Shown here piece after piece: positions 46,727-55,234 of a DNA stretch of 64,000 nt. The notes beneath the pieces were generated by a model. That model did no database searches. It saw only the letters and a list, made by a program, of their open reading frames with translations, and had not been told where the DNA came from. Where the stretch lies: NCBI RefSeq assembly GCF_037949285.1, contig NZ_CP149927.1:269001-333000 (forward strand), given 5' to 3'. Source of the DNA: Thioclava sp. GXIMD4216 (lineage in GTDB: Bacteria; Pseudomonadota; Alphaproteobacteria; Rhodobacterales; Rhodobacteraceae). Numbering within the stretch: position 1 is the first letter of the stretch; each line of letters opens with the position of its first letter. Made by a program: the position numbers and the translations under genes.

Positions 46727-47895
46727 TGGAAAAGCTCCGCCGGATCGGCCTTGCGCAGGCGTCTCAGGGCCAGAATGCCCGAGAACAGGCACATGCCAGA
46801 GGTCATCAGGAACACCGCAAGCGACCAGCCCGGTGTCAGTCGCAGCGCATAGCCGGTGCTCTGGGCCGTGAAATAATAGATCAGCGCCGAAATCGCCACG
46901 CCCGGCACATAGCCCAGACAGGACAGGATCAGCGACTGTTTCAGCACCAGCGCCGAAAAATAGCTGTCGCGATAGCCCATCGCCTTGAGGGTGGCATATT
47001 CGGGCAGGTGGTCCGTTACATCGGTGTAAAGGATCTGGTAGACAATCACCGAGCCGACCAGAATGCCCATCAAGGCACCGGTGATGAAGATAAACCCGAT
47101 AGCGGCGGTGGTATTCCAGTAATTCGCCTCAAGCGCCACAAAATCGGCGCGGGTCACGATCTTGATATCCTTGGCCTCCAGATCGGCCTGCAACCTGTCG
47201 CGCACCGTTGCCGGATCATATCCGGGGGCCAGTTTGATCAGCCCCAGACTGGGTTCCGCCGCGCTCAGATCGGGGCGGAGCGCAAAGAAGGTCGGGCTGC
47301 CCATAACGACGGTGCCATAGGCGATAAACGACGTGCCCATATCGAAAAGTCCGGTGATCCGCACCGGCTTGTCGGCCAGTTGTGTATCGACATGGCCGGT
47401 TTTCGCAAAGGCACCGGTGATGTCGCCGAAATAGGCGGGCAGGCTTTTACGGTCAAACAGCACCGCGCCGCTGACGGCAAACTGGTCCTGCGCCGCGACC
47501 AGTTCCGGCAGGTTGATCGCGGGCTTGTCCGGCTCTACGCCGATGGCCATGATCGACCGCGAATAGCCGTTCTCGATATTCTTGAAATTCATCAGCGATA
47601 CATAAAGTGGGGCCACCTCTTGCACCCCTTCGGTCGCCATCGCCTCGTGCAGACGCATGCGGGAGAACTGGTGCTCGGCGCCGAAATATTCGAAATCGGC
47701 AGGCAGCATGACAAGATCGGCCTCAAGGCTGCTATGCACCTTGGTGGCGCTGTCGATCATGGCGTTGTAGAAACCGATCTGCACAAGGATCAGCACCACA
47801 GCGAACGCCACGCCGCAAATGGCCGCCAGCAGCCGCCGCGGCTCGAAGCTTAGCAGCCGCCATGCCAGCGAAAATCTTTGGTTGCGTGCGGGCAT
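46723..47895 (-). CDS. DevC-like ABC exporter permease (FtsX/MacB family)
   Basis: 390 residues. One N-terminal membrane segment (LLAAICGVAFAVVLILVQIG) and three C-terminal ones flank a large periplasmic domain of about 230 residues, the MacB/FtsX layout. The N-terminal IGFYNAMIDSATKVHSSLEA matches the DevC subgroup known from heterocyst glycolipid export. It starts one base into the stop of the membrane-fusion gene. With DevA- and DevB-like partners and an outer-membrane TolC-type channel encoded elsewhere, it would move a lipophilic compound out of the cell. Confidence 0.87.
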   Translation of the reverse strand: MPARNQRFSLAWRLLSFEPRRLLAAICGVAFAVVLILVQIGFYNAMIDSATKVHSSLEADLVMLPADFEYFGAEHQFSRMRLHEAMATEGVQEVAPLYVSLMNFKNIENGYSRSIMAIGVEPDKPAINLPELVAAQDQFAVSGAVLFDRKSLPAYFGDITGAFAKTGHVDTQLADKPVRITGLFDMGTSFIAYGTVVMGSPTFFALRPDLSAAEPSLGLIKLAPGYDPATVRDRLQADLEAKDIKIVTRADFVALEANYWNTTAAIGFIFITGALMGILVGSVIVYQILYTDVTDHLPEYATLKAMGYRDSYFSALVLKQSLILSCLGYVPGVAISALIYYFTAQSTGYALRLTPGWSLAVFLMTSGMCLFSGILALRRLRKADPAELFQ

Positions 47896-48788
47896 TATCG
47901 GGCCGCCCCACGCGTCTCAATCAGCACGGTCCCCTGAAAACCGTTCAGCAGCAGGACATCTTTGGGGCGATCCAGCGCGATAACCACCTGCACCACCCGT
48001 TTTTCCAGATTTTCCAGCGCATCGGTGGCGTAGATCGTCGTTTCGGTCACTTTCGGCAGGACCCGAAGCACCTTGCCACTGACGGGATGCGCCAGCGCGG
48101 GGCTTTCGAACCTGGCGGTCTGCCCGACTGCGACAAAGCGGGCCTTGGTCTCGAAAATCTCGGCCAGTGCCTCCATATGGGCGACATCGCCCATCTCGAT
48201 CAGGTCCTCTCCGGCAATCACCCCTTCGCCCATGCGCTTGTTCAGGTCGAGGATCATTCCGTCAGTGGGCGCGCGGATCACCGATTGTTCCAGCAGGATC
48301 TTGTCGTAATCAAGCTGCTTTTGCGCCGTGACCAGCTGGGCTTTGGCCAGTTCCAGCGTTTGCAGGGCGGTGTCGTAATCACTTTGCGAGATCGGCGAGA
48401 CCGAGGATTTGCGTAGCCGCGATTTCCGTTCGATATCGATCTGGGCGAAATTGACCGAGACCTCTGCCTCGGTCACACCGGCCTCGGCCAAAGCCACGGT
48501 GGCCGAAAGTGGCCCGCCGGTATCCAGTTCCAGAAGCGGCTGACCGGCTGTGACCATCTCTCCCTCATGCACCAGCACCTTGCTGATGCGATAGGTGGTA
48601 TCCCCCGCAGGCCCCGTCAGATAGCGCACGCCATCTTGCGGGCGCAGCCGTGCAAAGCCCGACACGCGGGCGGGGCTTTGCACGCTTGGCGCGTCCTGCG
48701 CCAGCGCGGGCCAGGCCTGTGCCGTGCCCAGTGCCAGAACGGCCATGAAGATCCTCAAGCGAGGGCGGAAAGAGGGAAGACCCGACAT
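47895..48788 (-). CDS. DevB-like periplasmic adaptor (HlyD/membrane fusion protein)
   Basis: 297 residues from MSGLPSFRPRLRIF; an ATG two codons earlier (48794) is equally possible. The signal sequence ends near WPALAQDA. Lipoyl-type half motifs (VLVHEGEMVTAGQPLLELDT and VIRAPTDGMILDLNKRMGEG) surround a helical hairpin rich in A, E, L and K (about residues 95-165). The C-terminal beta-barrel (RFVAVGQTARFESPALAHPV) is present. It connects an inner-membrane ABC permease to an outer-membrane channel. It lies 56 bases after pigN with no terminator between, which ties the exporter to the pigment operon. Confidence 0.86.
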   Translation of the reverse strand: MSGLPSFRPRLRIFMAVLALGTAQAWPALAQDAPSVQSPARVSGFARLRPQDGVRYLTGPAGDTTYRISKVLVHEGEMVTAGQPLLELDTGGPLSATVALAEAGVTEAEVSVNFAQIDIERKSRLRKSSVSPISQSDYDTALQTLELAKAQLVTAQKQLDYDKILLEQSVIRAPTDGMILDLNKRMGEGVIAGEDLIEMGDVAHMEALAEIFETKARFVAVGQTARFESPALAHPVSGKVLRVLPKVTETTIYATDALENLEKRVVQVVIALDRPKDVLLLNGFQGTVLIETRGAAR

Positions 48789-48844
48789 GGACATTCTGCC
48801 TTTATTGTCGTGAGAGATATTGGCGCGATCAACCCGCGCGGTGG

Positions 48845-49585
48845 TCAGGATTTGAACGCGCCATAGGGCAGGAAGAGCGGGGTCGAGCGGCAGTAGCGCG
48901 CCCAGTTCTCGCCATGCCGTTCTTGCGAGAGTTTCTCGTTTTTCGGGATCGCATCGAAGAAATACTGCAAGAGGTTCACCACCGGCGCGACCAGCCCCCA
49001 AGGCCAGACAGAGACCAGTGCGAAAGACAGGTAAATCAGGAAATCCCCGAAATAGTTGGGATGGCGCGACAGGCCCCAGAACCCGCCATGCAGCAGCTTG
49101 CCGCGATTTTCGGGGTTCTGCTTGAAGGCCCATTTCTGATAATCCGCCCCCAGATGGAACAGCGTGCCCAAAGCATAGCAGATCAGCGTCAGCGCATCAT
49201 AAAGCCCGAACGGATCGGTGCGGTCCATCGCGGCAAAGAAGGGCAGCGGATAGAGCCAGCAGAACACCGGTACCAAGACCAGCGGCAGGACCAGAAACTG
49301 GCTGGGCTTGACCTGATCCTTCAGCTTGGCCGCCCCTGTCGCATTGAACCAGATCAGCAGCGTATACAGCATCCGCGCCACATAGGCCGCCACCAGCGCC
49401 ACGATCATCCAGCGCCGCCACGCAGCGCCCTCGCCCTGAACGGCCAGCACGATGGTGACGGGCAGGATGCTGAAAAAGCCGAAGACAAAGGGCCATTTGG
49501 TGTCGCCCGTGCGCCATGCCGACAGCATGCCCAAAAGCGTGAACAGCACGGTGATCGCGATCATGATCCAATAGACAGGGGTCAT
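48845..49585 (-). CDS. pigN: PigN-like membrane protein (DUF1295/ICMT-like), bipyrrole O-methylation partner
   Basis: 246 residues with about six hydrophobic segments and the DUF1295/isoprenylcysteine methyltransferase-like motif GFWGLSRHPNYFGDFLIYLS. In Serratia, PigN is required with PigF for methylation of the hydroxy-bipyrrole aldehyde HBC to the methoxy compound MBC. Its exact chemical role is not settled. It lies 21 bases after pigA and before the exporter genes. Alone it would be just a DUF1295 protein; the cluster context supports the PigN call. Confidence 0.82.
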   Translation of the reverse strand: MTPVYWIMIAITVLFTLLGMLSAWRTGDTKWPFVFGFFSILPVTIVLAVQGEGAAWRRWMIVALVAAYVARMLYTLLIWFNATGAAKLKDQVKPSQFLVLPLVLVPVFCWLYPLPFFAAMDRTDPFGLYDALTLICYALGTLFHLGADYQKWAFKQNPENRGKLLHGGFWGLSRHPNYFGDFLIYLSFALVSVWPWGLVAPVVNLLQYFFDAIPKNEKLSQERHGENWARYCRSTPLFLPYGAFKS

Positions 49586-49606
49586 TTCTATATCTTTCTT
49601 GAATGG

Positions 49607-50755
49607 TTAACGTAATTTCATCGCGCGGGCGACGATCTCGCGCTGCATCTCGGAACTGCCCGAGAAAATCCGCGCGGGCATGGCGTCATTGAGAAACCGG
49701 TTCACGGGATGGGTAGCCGTCATCGCCTCGCCGCCGAAAATCTGCATTGCATCCTGTCCGATCTGCACCGCCGATTCCGCGATCCAGATCTTGCTCAGGG
49801 CGACGGTCTGCTCGCAGGGCTTGCCCTGATCATAGAGCCATGCCGCCTTATACAGCAAAAGCCGTGCGGTCTCGATTTTCAGGCGCATATCGACCAGCCG
49901 GTTCGAGATGGCCTGATTGGCCCCGATATGGCGCCCGAATTGCACGCGGGTGCGCGCATGCTCCAGACAGAGCGCCAGAATGCGCTCCATCGCGCCCAGA
50001 TAGATGGAAAACAGGCAGCATCTTTCCCAGACCATGCTCTCGTGGAACAGGCTGGCTCCGGCACCTTCCGGCCCGATCCGGAAGCTTTCCGGCAGCGCGC
50101 AATCTTGGAAATGCACGCTGCCCCACGGGCTGGAGCGCAGGCCCGACTTGCTTTCCTCGGCGCTGATCGTCACGCCGGGATGATCGGTGGGCAGCACGAA
50201 ACAGCTGATCCCGAAAAAGGAAGAGGTCGCATCGGTCCGGGCATAGGCCACCAGCATATCCGCGACAGGGGCGTTGGTGATAAACCGCTTCGTGCCGTTG
50301 AGGATATAGCGCCCCCCCTGTTTCTCTGCCCGCGTTTTCATGGCGAAGACATCCGAGCCGGACCCCTCTTCCGAAATCGCGTTGGCGGCGATTTTGCGGC
50401 CCTGTGCCATTGCGGGCAGCCAGTCGGCTTTCTGGCTGTCTGTGCCGCCCCGCCAGACCGGAATGACACAGGCGAAGAGATGCGCACAGAGCGAAAACAG
50501 CAAGCCCAGATCGGGGATATGACGGGCGATTGTCTCGTAGCTCTGGATGGTTTCAAGCGCCCCTGCCGCGGTGCCGCCATAGGTCTCGGGCAGCGGCAGC
50601 CCCGCCAGCCCCATCGCGCAGAGCCTGTCCCATTGCGGGCGCGAGAAGCCGGACGGGGACTGCGGGTCCTTGGCGCAGGTTGCGGCAAAATCTTGGGCAA
50701 AGCGCGCCAGATGGCTGTTGCGCTCCTGCTGTTCGGGGGAAAGAGAGAAATCCAT
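49607..50755 (-). CDS. pigA: L-prolyl-[PCP] dehydrogenase PigA (acyl-CoA dehydrogenase fold)
   Basis: 382 residues, close to the Serratia enzyme. Acyl-CoA dehydrogenase features are visible: AISEEGSGSDVFAMKTRAEK (FAD/substrate loop), ARTRVQFGRHIGANQAISNR and QIFGGEAMTATHPVNRFLND. PigA oxidises prolyl-S-PigG by four electrons to pyrrolyl-2-carboxyl-S-PigG. It is nine bases after pigM. In Serratia pigA is the first gene of the operon, so its place near the end here is a rearrangement. Confidence 0.9.
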   Translation of the reverse strand: MDFSLSPEQQERNSHLARFAQDFAATCAKDPQSPSGFSRPQWDRLCAMGLAGLPLPETYGGTAAGALETIQSYETIARHIPDLGLLFSLCAHLFACVIPVWRGGTDSQKADWLPAMAQGRKIAANAISEEGSGSDVFAMKTRAEKQGGRYILNGTKRFITNAPVADMLVAYARTDATSSFFGISCFVLPTDHPGVTISAEESKSGLRSSPWGSVHFQDCALPESFRIGPEGAGASLFHESMVWERCCLFSIYLGAMERILALCLEHARTRVQFGRHIGANQAISNRLVDMRLKIETARLLLYKAAWLYDQGKPCEQTVALSKIWIAESAVQIGQDAMQIFGGEAMTATHPVNRFLNDAMPARIFSGSSEMQREIVARAMKLR

Positions 50756-50764
50756 GACAGACCT

Positions 50765-51871
50765 TCAGTCAGACAGTAAGGGGGAATGCTCGGCACAGGG
50801 AGCGGCACAGGGGTCGCGCTGCGCGGAGGTCGCATGCAGGATCACACTGGTTTCCACGCGCGGGGTGACGATCTCCGCCGGTTTTTGTGCCCCGAGACGG
50901 GCGATGAAACAGGGCCACTCCGTGAGCCGGAGCGATAGGCGCAATGCGTCACGCGGGCGCGCGTGTTGGAGAAGCACGCTCAGCGGATGGATCTGCAACC
51001 CCAGCTGCGCCGCCGCCAGCCACAGCTCGGCCAGCCGGTTGCCGGTTTCCAGCAGATCGCCAAAGGACAGGTTCGGTGTCCGTGCCTGCAAGATCAGGAT
51101 GGCAGGGGTGGTGCGCACCAGATCGGCCAGTTCGCGTGCCAATGTCCGCGCCAGCCCGAACGGGCGCAGGCATTGCATCGTGACCGGATGCAGAAGCAGT
51201 TGCAGCAGCTTGCGCCTGAGCGTCGGTAGCGGCCCGAGCAGCGCCTCGATCGGGAAGCCGCGCGTTTTTACGACCTGTGGCGCGGGCTGGAAATGGATAT
51301 GGCGGTAGGTCTCTGACCATGCGGCGAAATTCGAGAAATCCAGCGCCCCGTAATGGGCCACAAGAGCCGCCACCTTCTGACGGGTCTGCGGGTCTTGGGT
51401 GATCCTTAGGTCGGCCGGCTGGCCGGTGCCCAGCAGTGGCCAGTGGCGTGCCGCCAGACGCGCGCAATCGGCGCGGCTGATGGGGGTTGCGGCGAAGGGG
51501 CCACGGGTGGTGCGCCGGTTGCGGACCTGTTCGGCAAAGGCATCCAGCCCCGTGCGCGTTTCCACAGCCGGCAGGGTGATCGTGATCCGCAGCGCCCTGT
51601 CCCCTTCGACATGGCAGCGCCATTGCGCGCCGCCCAAGTCCAGCACATGGCAGAAAATGCCTGCAAACAGCCCGAGGCTCAGGGCCATCTCCGCCGCAAG
51701 CGTGTCCAGCGCCGCCAGACGGGCCGTCTCATCCAGCGTCAGAAGCGCCTGATAGCTGCGCTCCTGCGGCAGGGCCTGCAGGCTGACCTGCCACGGCTGG
51801 CAATTATGAGATGACGGTGCCCATCGTGCGATCGAGGCGGCTTGGGTGATCAGCGGTGGGATCTGCGTCAT
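50765..51871 (-). CDS. pigM: PigM-like nitroreductase-fold oxidoreductase (HBM to HBC)
   Basis: 368 residues. An Acg/nitroreductase-like N-terminus (IARWAPSSHNCQPWQVSLQA) carries the flavin contact residues, and RNRRTTRGPFAATPI the second FMN-contact arginine stretch. In prodigiosin synthesis PigM oxidises the bipyrrole methanol HBM to the aldehyde HBC. Its start overlaps the pigL stop (ATGA), so the order pigL-pigM is as in known pig operons. Confidence 0.85.
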   Translation of the reverse strand: MTQIPPLITQAASIARWAPSSHNCQPWQVSLQALPQERSYQALLTLDETARLAALDTLAAEMALSLGLFAGIFCHVLDLGGAQWRCHVEGDRALRITITLPAVETRTGLDAFAEQVRNRRTTRGPFAATPISRADCARLAARHWPLLGTGQPADLRITQDPQTRQKVAALVAHYGALDFSNFAAWSETYRHIHFQPAPQVVKTRGFPIEALLGPLPTLRRKLLQLLLHPVTMQCLRPFGLARTLARELADLVRTTPAILILQARTPNLSFGDLLETGNRLAELWLAAAQLGLQIHPLSVLLQHARPRDALRLSLRLTEWPCFIARLGAQKPAEIVTPRVETSVILHATSAQRDPCAAPCAEHSPLLSD

Positions 51872-52545
51872 GCGCGGGCCTCCGTGCGGATATGTGCCGA
51901 GGCCACCGCAACCGCCGTGCCGCGCCAGATTCCGCCAAACGCGGTCAGGCAGGGCAGGCGGGCATCCTTGACGGCGATGCGGCAGCCGTGGCCCCAGCCT
52001 GTCCAGAAGATGTCGGAAATCTCGGCAAGACTGCGGGCAAGGCGGGTTTTCAGCACGGCTTCCTTGACCGCCCAGAGCACCGGCAGACGCGGGTCGTCCG
52101 GGGGGAGCGGGCCCAGCAGATCGCGCTCGGTCGTGCTCAGGAAATAGGGCAGGATCTCGGGCCGGAACGTGGTCCGCGTCTCGATATCGACCCCCAGAGG
52201 ATGGCGCGCGCAGGCAGCCAGCGCGTATGCGCCGCTATGGGCCAGAGACACCTGCCAGCCCTGCGGCCCCGCCACCGGCCCGCTACGCCCCTCGCGCGGC
52301 AGCAGCGAGAGCGTCCGCAAGGGGCCCAAGCGGGGCATCTGTCGCCGCAATGCGATCTTGGCGGCCAGCCGACCGGCCAGCCACTCGCGCTGCTTCTTGT
52401 GCTGTCCGAAACTGTGCCACAGATCGTGCTCGGGTGGGGACAGCACCTTTGCGGCCAAGCTGCGCAGCCTGTCGCTTGGCCCGTCCTGTAGCGTCAGGGC
52501 GGTGGGGCAATGGGGGCCAAGACGCAGATGGGTGACGGTGATCAT
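51868..52545 (-). CDS. pigL: 4'-phosphopantetheinyl transferase PigL
   Basis: 225 residues from MITVTHLRLGPHCPTAL. Sfp-type motifs are intact: the magnesium pair in LGVDIETR (D120, E122) and WAVKEAVLK (W158, K161, E162, K166). It would arm the carrier domains of PigG and PigH with phosphopantetheine from coenzyme A. Its start overlaps the pigK end by four bases. A longer frame upstream to 52800 lacks family similarity. Confidence 0.9.
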   Translation of the reverse strand: MITVTHLRLGPHCPTALTLQDGPSDRLRSLAAKVLSPPEHDLWHSFGQHKKQREWLAGRLAAKIALRRQMPRLGPLRTLSLLPREGRSGPVAGPQGWQVSLAHSGAYALAACARHPLGVDIETRTTFRPEILPYFLSTTERDLLGPLPPDDPRLPVLWAVKEAVLKTRLARSLAEISDIFWTGWGHGCRIAVKDARLPCLTAFGGIWRGTAVAVASAHIRTEARA

Positions 52546-52862
52546 AGGCAGGCCGCGCGCCGGTAGCCTTGGCCAAGCTGCGCGCCGGAAAGCTCTTCGA
52601 CAACCTCGGCCATGCCGGAAAATGCCGCGACGAGGCTGGCAAAGGCCGCGCTGGCCATATCGGCCTCGAAGGCGTCTTGCGAGGTGACGGTGATGACCTC
52701 GAAATAGTCGAAGCCCTGTCCGGCATCGGCACGCTGGACGCTGAAGGCCTCGACGCTGGGCAGCTGCGGGCAGGTCGCGTAATCGGTGCCGAGCACCCAT
52801 GCTTCGAAGGCCGCGGCCTGTTCGGGGGCGAGCAGGCGGATTTTGTGGATAATCAAATGCAT
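52542..52862 (-). CDS. pigK: PigK-like small protein (ferredoxin-like alpha/beta fold)
   Basis: 106 residues. The layout resembles the antibiotic-monooxygenase (ABM)/EthD-type dimeric alpha-beta barrel: MHLIIHKIRLLAPEQ as a first strand, FDYFEVITVTSQDAFEADMA in the middle and FSGMAEVVEELSGAQLG at the end. PigK/HapK has such a fold and an unclear role, suggested to be a helper in bipyrrole formation. It overlaps pigJ by 10 bases and pigL by four, conserving the J-K-L order of known pig operons. Confidence 0.75.
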   Translation of the reverse strand: MHLIIHKIRLLAPEQAAAFEAWVLGTDYATCPQLPSVEAFSVQRADAGQGFDYFEVITVTSQDAFEADMASAAFASLVAAFSGMAEVVEELSGAQLGQGYRRAACL

Positions 52863-55234
52863 ATATGATCCGTTTCGTCCAATGCAGCGGGGGCTGCTTC
52901 GATAATCATGTGAAAATTCGTGCCACCCGTGCCAAGCGCATTGACGGCGGCGCGGCGATGGGGGGCGGGCATGCGGTCCGCAGGGGAAGAGGTGTCCGCT
53001 GTCGGACGGATCTGCCAGCCGCCAGCCTCCAGCCCCAGTTCCGTGCTCAGCGCGCCGCGCAGCAGGGTGGGCGGGGTCTGTCCTGTCTGTACGGCCTCCA
53101 GCGCACGGAACAGCCCCGCCATACCGGCGGCTGCAAAGCTGTGCCCGATCAGCGATTTGACCGAACCCAGACTGGCCGGTCCGTGGCGCTGCGCGGCATA
53201 GACCGCATTCAGCGCCTCGATCTCGATCCCGTCGCCGCGTCGGGTGCCGGTGCCATGCGCCTCGACATAGCTGACCGTCTCGGGGGCAATGGCCGCATCT
53301 TCCAGCGCACGCTGCATCGCCCGCATCTGGCCGCTGGCATCGGGGGCGGTAAAGGACAGCGCATCCGACGACCCGCCAATGCCCAGAATGACCCCTTCGA
53401 TCGTGCTGGCCTCGCTGGTCTCGGTGGCGCAATCCGCCAGCCGCCGCAGCACCACCGCGCCCGCCCCGTCCCCGGGCGAGAAACCATCCGCAGTCTGGCA
53501 GAAGGGCGCGATGCGGCCCGCCGAGAGCATCCTTTGCGCCGAGCAGAGCGTGAAGTCGCGCTGATTGATCGGGGTTTCCGCCGCAATCACCAGCACCGCA
53601 TCGGCCTGCCCCGCGCGCAACTGGGCGCGGGCCAGATCCAGCGCCGCCAGTGATGAGGCACAGGCACTTTCGACCGTCAGGCCGCTGGCCGCCAGCCCGA
53701 ATTCCAAACTGAGCTGCCTGACCAGATGGCTCGGGAGCATCTCGCAAAGCGGGGTCTGCGGCAGCGGGGCGGGCGTCGGGGTGGGCGGCGGGGCGATATC
53801 GCTGCCCAGAATGGCCTCGAGCGCGCTTTGGTGCACCGCGTTCGAGACCTGACGTTCCAGATTGGTGCAAAGCTGCGTTGCCAGAATGATTGACCAGCGC
53901 CCCCAGTCCGGCGTGGCCCCCGCCTGAGACAGCGCCTCCTTCGCGACCCTGTAGGCCAAGGCGCGGGTGGCATCGGGAGCCGCCGTGACAGGGCTTTCGG
54001 CCCCCTGATCGGAATAGCTGGTCAGGGGGGCCTGTTTCTGGGGATCGAAGGCACAGCTGCGGGGCAGGGCTTCCGCGCTGACAGGGCCGATGCCATTTTC
54101 GCCGTCGCGAAACGCCTGACCGACCTGCGCGCGCGTGGTGAAGGGGCCATAGCAGGCCCCGCTGCCCAGAATGGCCAAGGGGGCGGCGCGCGGGGGCGGG
54201 GATGCGTTGGTTTGTGCGCCGTTCTCAGTGCCGTGCTGGGCGTCGCGCGACAGGCGCAACTGCCAGCGCTGTCCGTAAAGCGAACGGCCCGCAAGCACGG
54301 CCTGTCCGGTTTGTGGCAGGGTTTCCAGCGCGTCCCGCAACTGGCGTGCGACCTCGTGGCCCAGCCCGTAACGCCCTGTCGGAGCGGGGGGCTGAACGGG
54401 GTCGACTGCACCAAGATCGGCGGTCTCGATCACGCCCAGAATGGGGTCGCCGTCCTTTTGCGCCAGATCGAGCCTGCGTAGGACCAGAAGGCTTGCGCCT
54501 TCCTCCAGCACCAGATCCGGCCCGAAGCGATGTTGTAGCGCCGCCGCCATATGCGCCCCTTCGATACGCTGGCCGGTGCCAATGATCACCCTGTCGCTGC
54601 TTCCGTCACGCAGGTTGAGCGAGGCCATCTGCAAGGCGTTGACCAGACCGGCCTCGGCATTTTCCAGCGCCAGAATCCGGCCCCGTGCCTTGGTTTCGAT
54701 GCCGATGCGGGCGGCGATGATACTGGCCATCTCGCCGACCTTGTCATGGGTGGTCGAGCCGAAGGCCTCCTGCAAACGCTTGCGGCCCTGCGCCAGAGGC
54801 TCGGGCGGGGACTGGGCCAATGCGCGCACGCCCGCCACCTTGAGCGCATTGCGCAATGTGGCATCGAACCCGCCGCAGATGGTGACAAGGATATCGGTGC
54901 GGTCTGCATGGTCCGAAAGCGGCTGTGCCGAAACCACCTCGCGCGCGAGCCAGAGCAGATTGAGCGTCAGCATAGAGACGGCCCGTTCGTAGATCGGCGG
55001 GATCCGGAAACTTGCCGCCGGGCAGGGAGGCGGGGGCAGAAGCGCCACCCGTAGGCCGGACAGTTCCGCCGTGATCCGCGGGTCGCAGGCCGCCAGCCGG
55101 TTTGGCGGATAGGGTTGCACCGGCCCCGCTACCGCGTGTCTGGCCGCGACAATCGCCAGTTTGCAGGCCAGACGAGTCTGTGGATATGGCGTTGCGGGGC
55201 TGGCGCCTGCAAGGGTGCGGGGGGGCTGGGTCAT
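52853..55234 (-). CDS. pigJ: PigJ two-domain beta-ketoacyl synthase
   Basis: 793 residues with two ketosynthase-like domains. The C-terminal one is catalytic: cysteine in VESACASSL (C525), histidines in VEAHGTGT (H660) and GHSFAAAG (H698). In the N-terminal domain the active-site cysteine position reads LENAEAGLV, so glutamate replaces cysteine, as in chain-length-factor-like partners. PigJ condenses pyrrolyl-carboxyl with malonyl on PigH to give a pyrrolyl-beta-ketoacyl thioester. A proline-rich linker (PPPTPTPAPLP) sits near residue 485. It overlaps pigI by four bases. Confidence 0.9.
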   Translation of the reverse strand: MTQPPRTLAGASPATPYPQTRLACKLAIVAARHAVAGPVQPYPPNRLAACDPRITAELSGLRVALLPPPPCPAASFRIPPIYERAVSMLTLNLLWLAREVVSAQPLSDHADRTDILVTICGGFDATLRNALKVAGVRALAQSPPEPLAQGRKRLQEAFGSTTHDKVGEMASIIAARIGIETKARGRILALENAEAGLVNALQMASLNLRDGSSDRVIIGTGQRIEGAHMAAALQHRFGPDLVLEEGASLLVLRRLDLAQKDGDPILGVIETADLGAVDPVQPPAPTGRYGLGHEVARQLRDALETLPQTGQAVLAGRSLYGQRWQLRLSRDAQHGTENGAQTNASPPPRAAPLAILGSGACYGPFTTRAQVGQAFRDGENGIGPVSAEALPRSCAFDPQKQAPLTSYSDQGAESPVTAAPDATRALAYRVAKEALSQAGATPDWGRWSIILATQLCTNLERQVSNAVHQSALEAILGSDIAPPPTPTPAPLPQTPLCEMLPSHLVRQLSLEFGLAASGLTVESACASSLAALDLARAQLRAGQADAVLVIAAETPINQRDFTLCSAQRMLSAGRIAPFCQTADGFSPGDGAGAVVLRRLADCATETSEASTIEGVILGIGGSSDALSFTAPDASGQMRAMQRALEDAAIAPETVSYVEAHGTGTRRGDGIEIEALNAVYAAQRHGPASLGSVKSLIGHSFAAAGMAGLFRALEAVQTGQTPPTLLRGALSTELGLEAGGWQIRPTADTSSPADRMPAPHRRAAVNALGTGGTNFHMIIEAAPAALDETDHICI

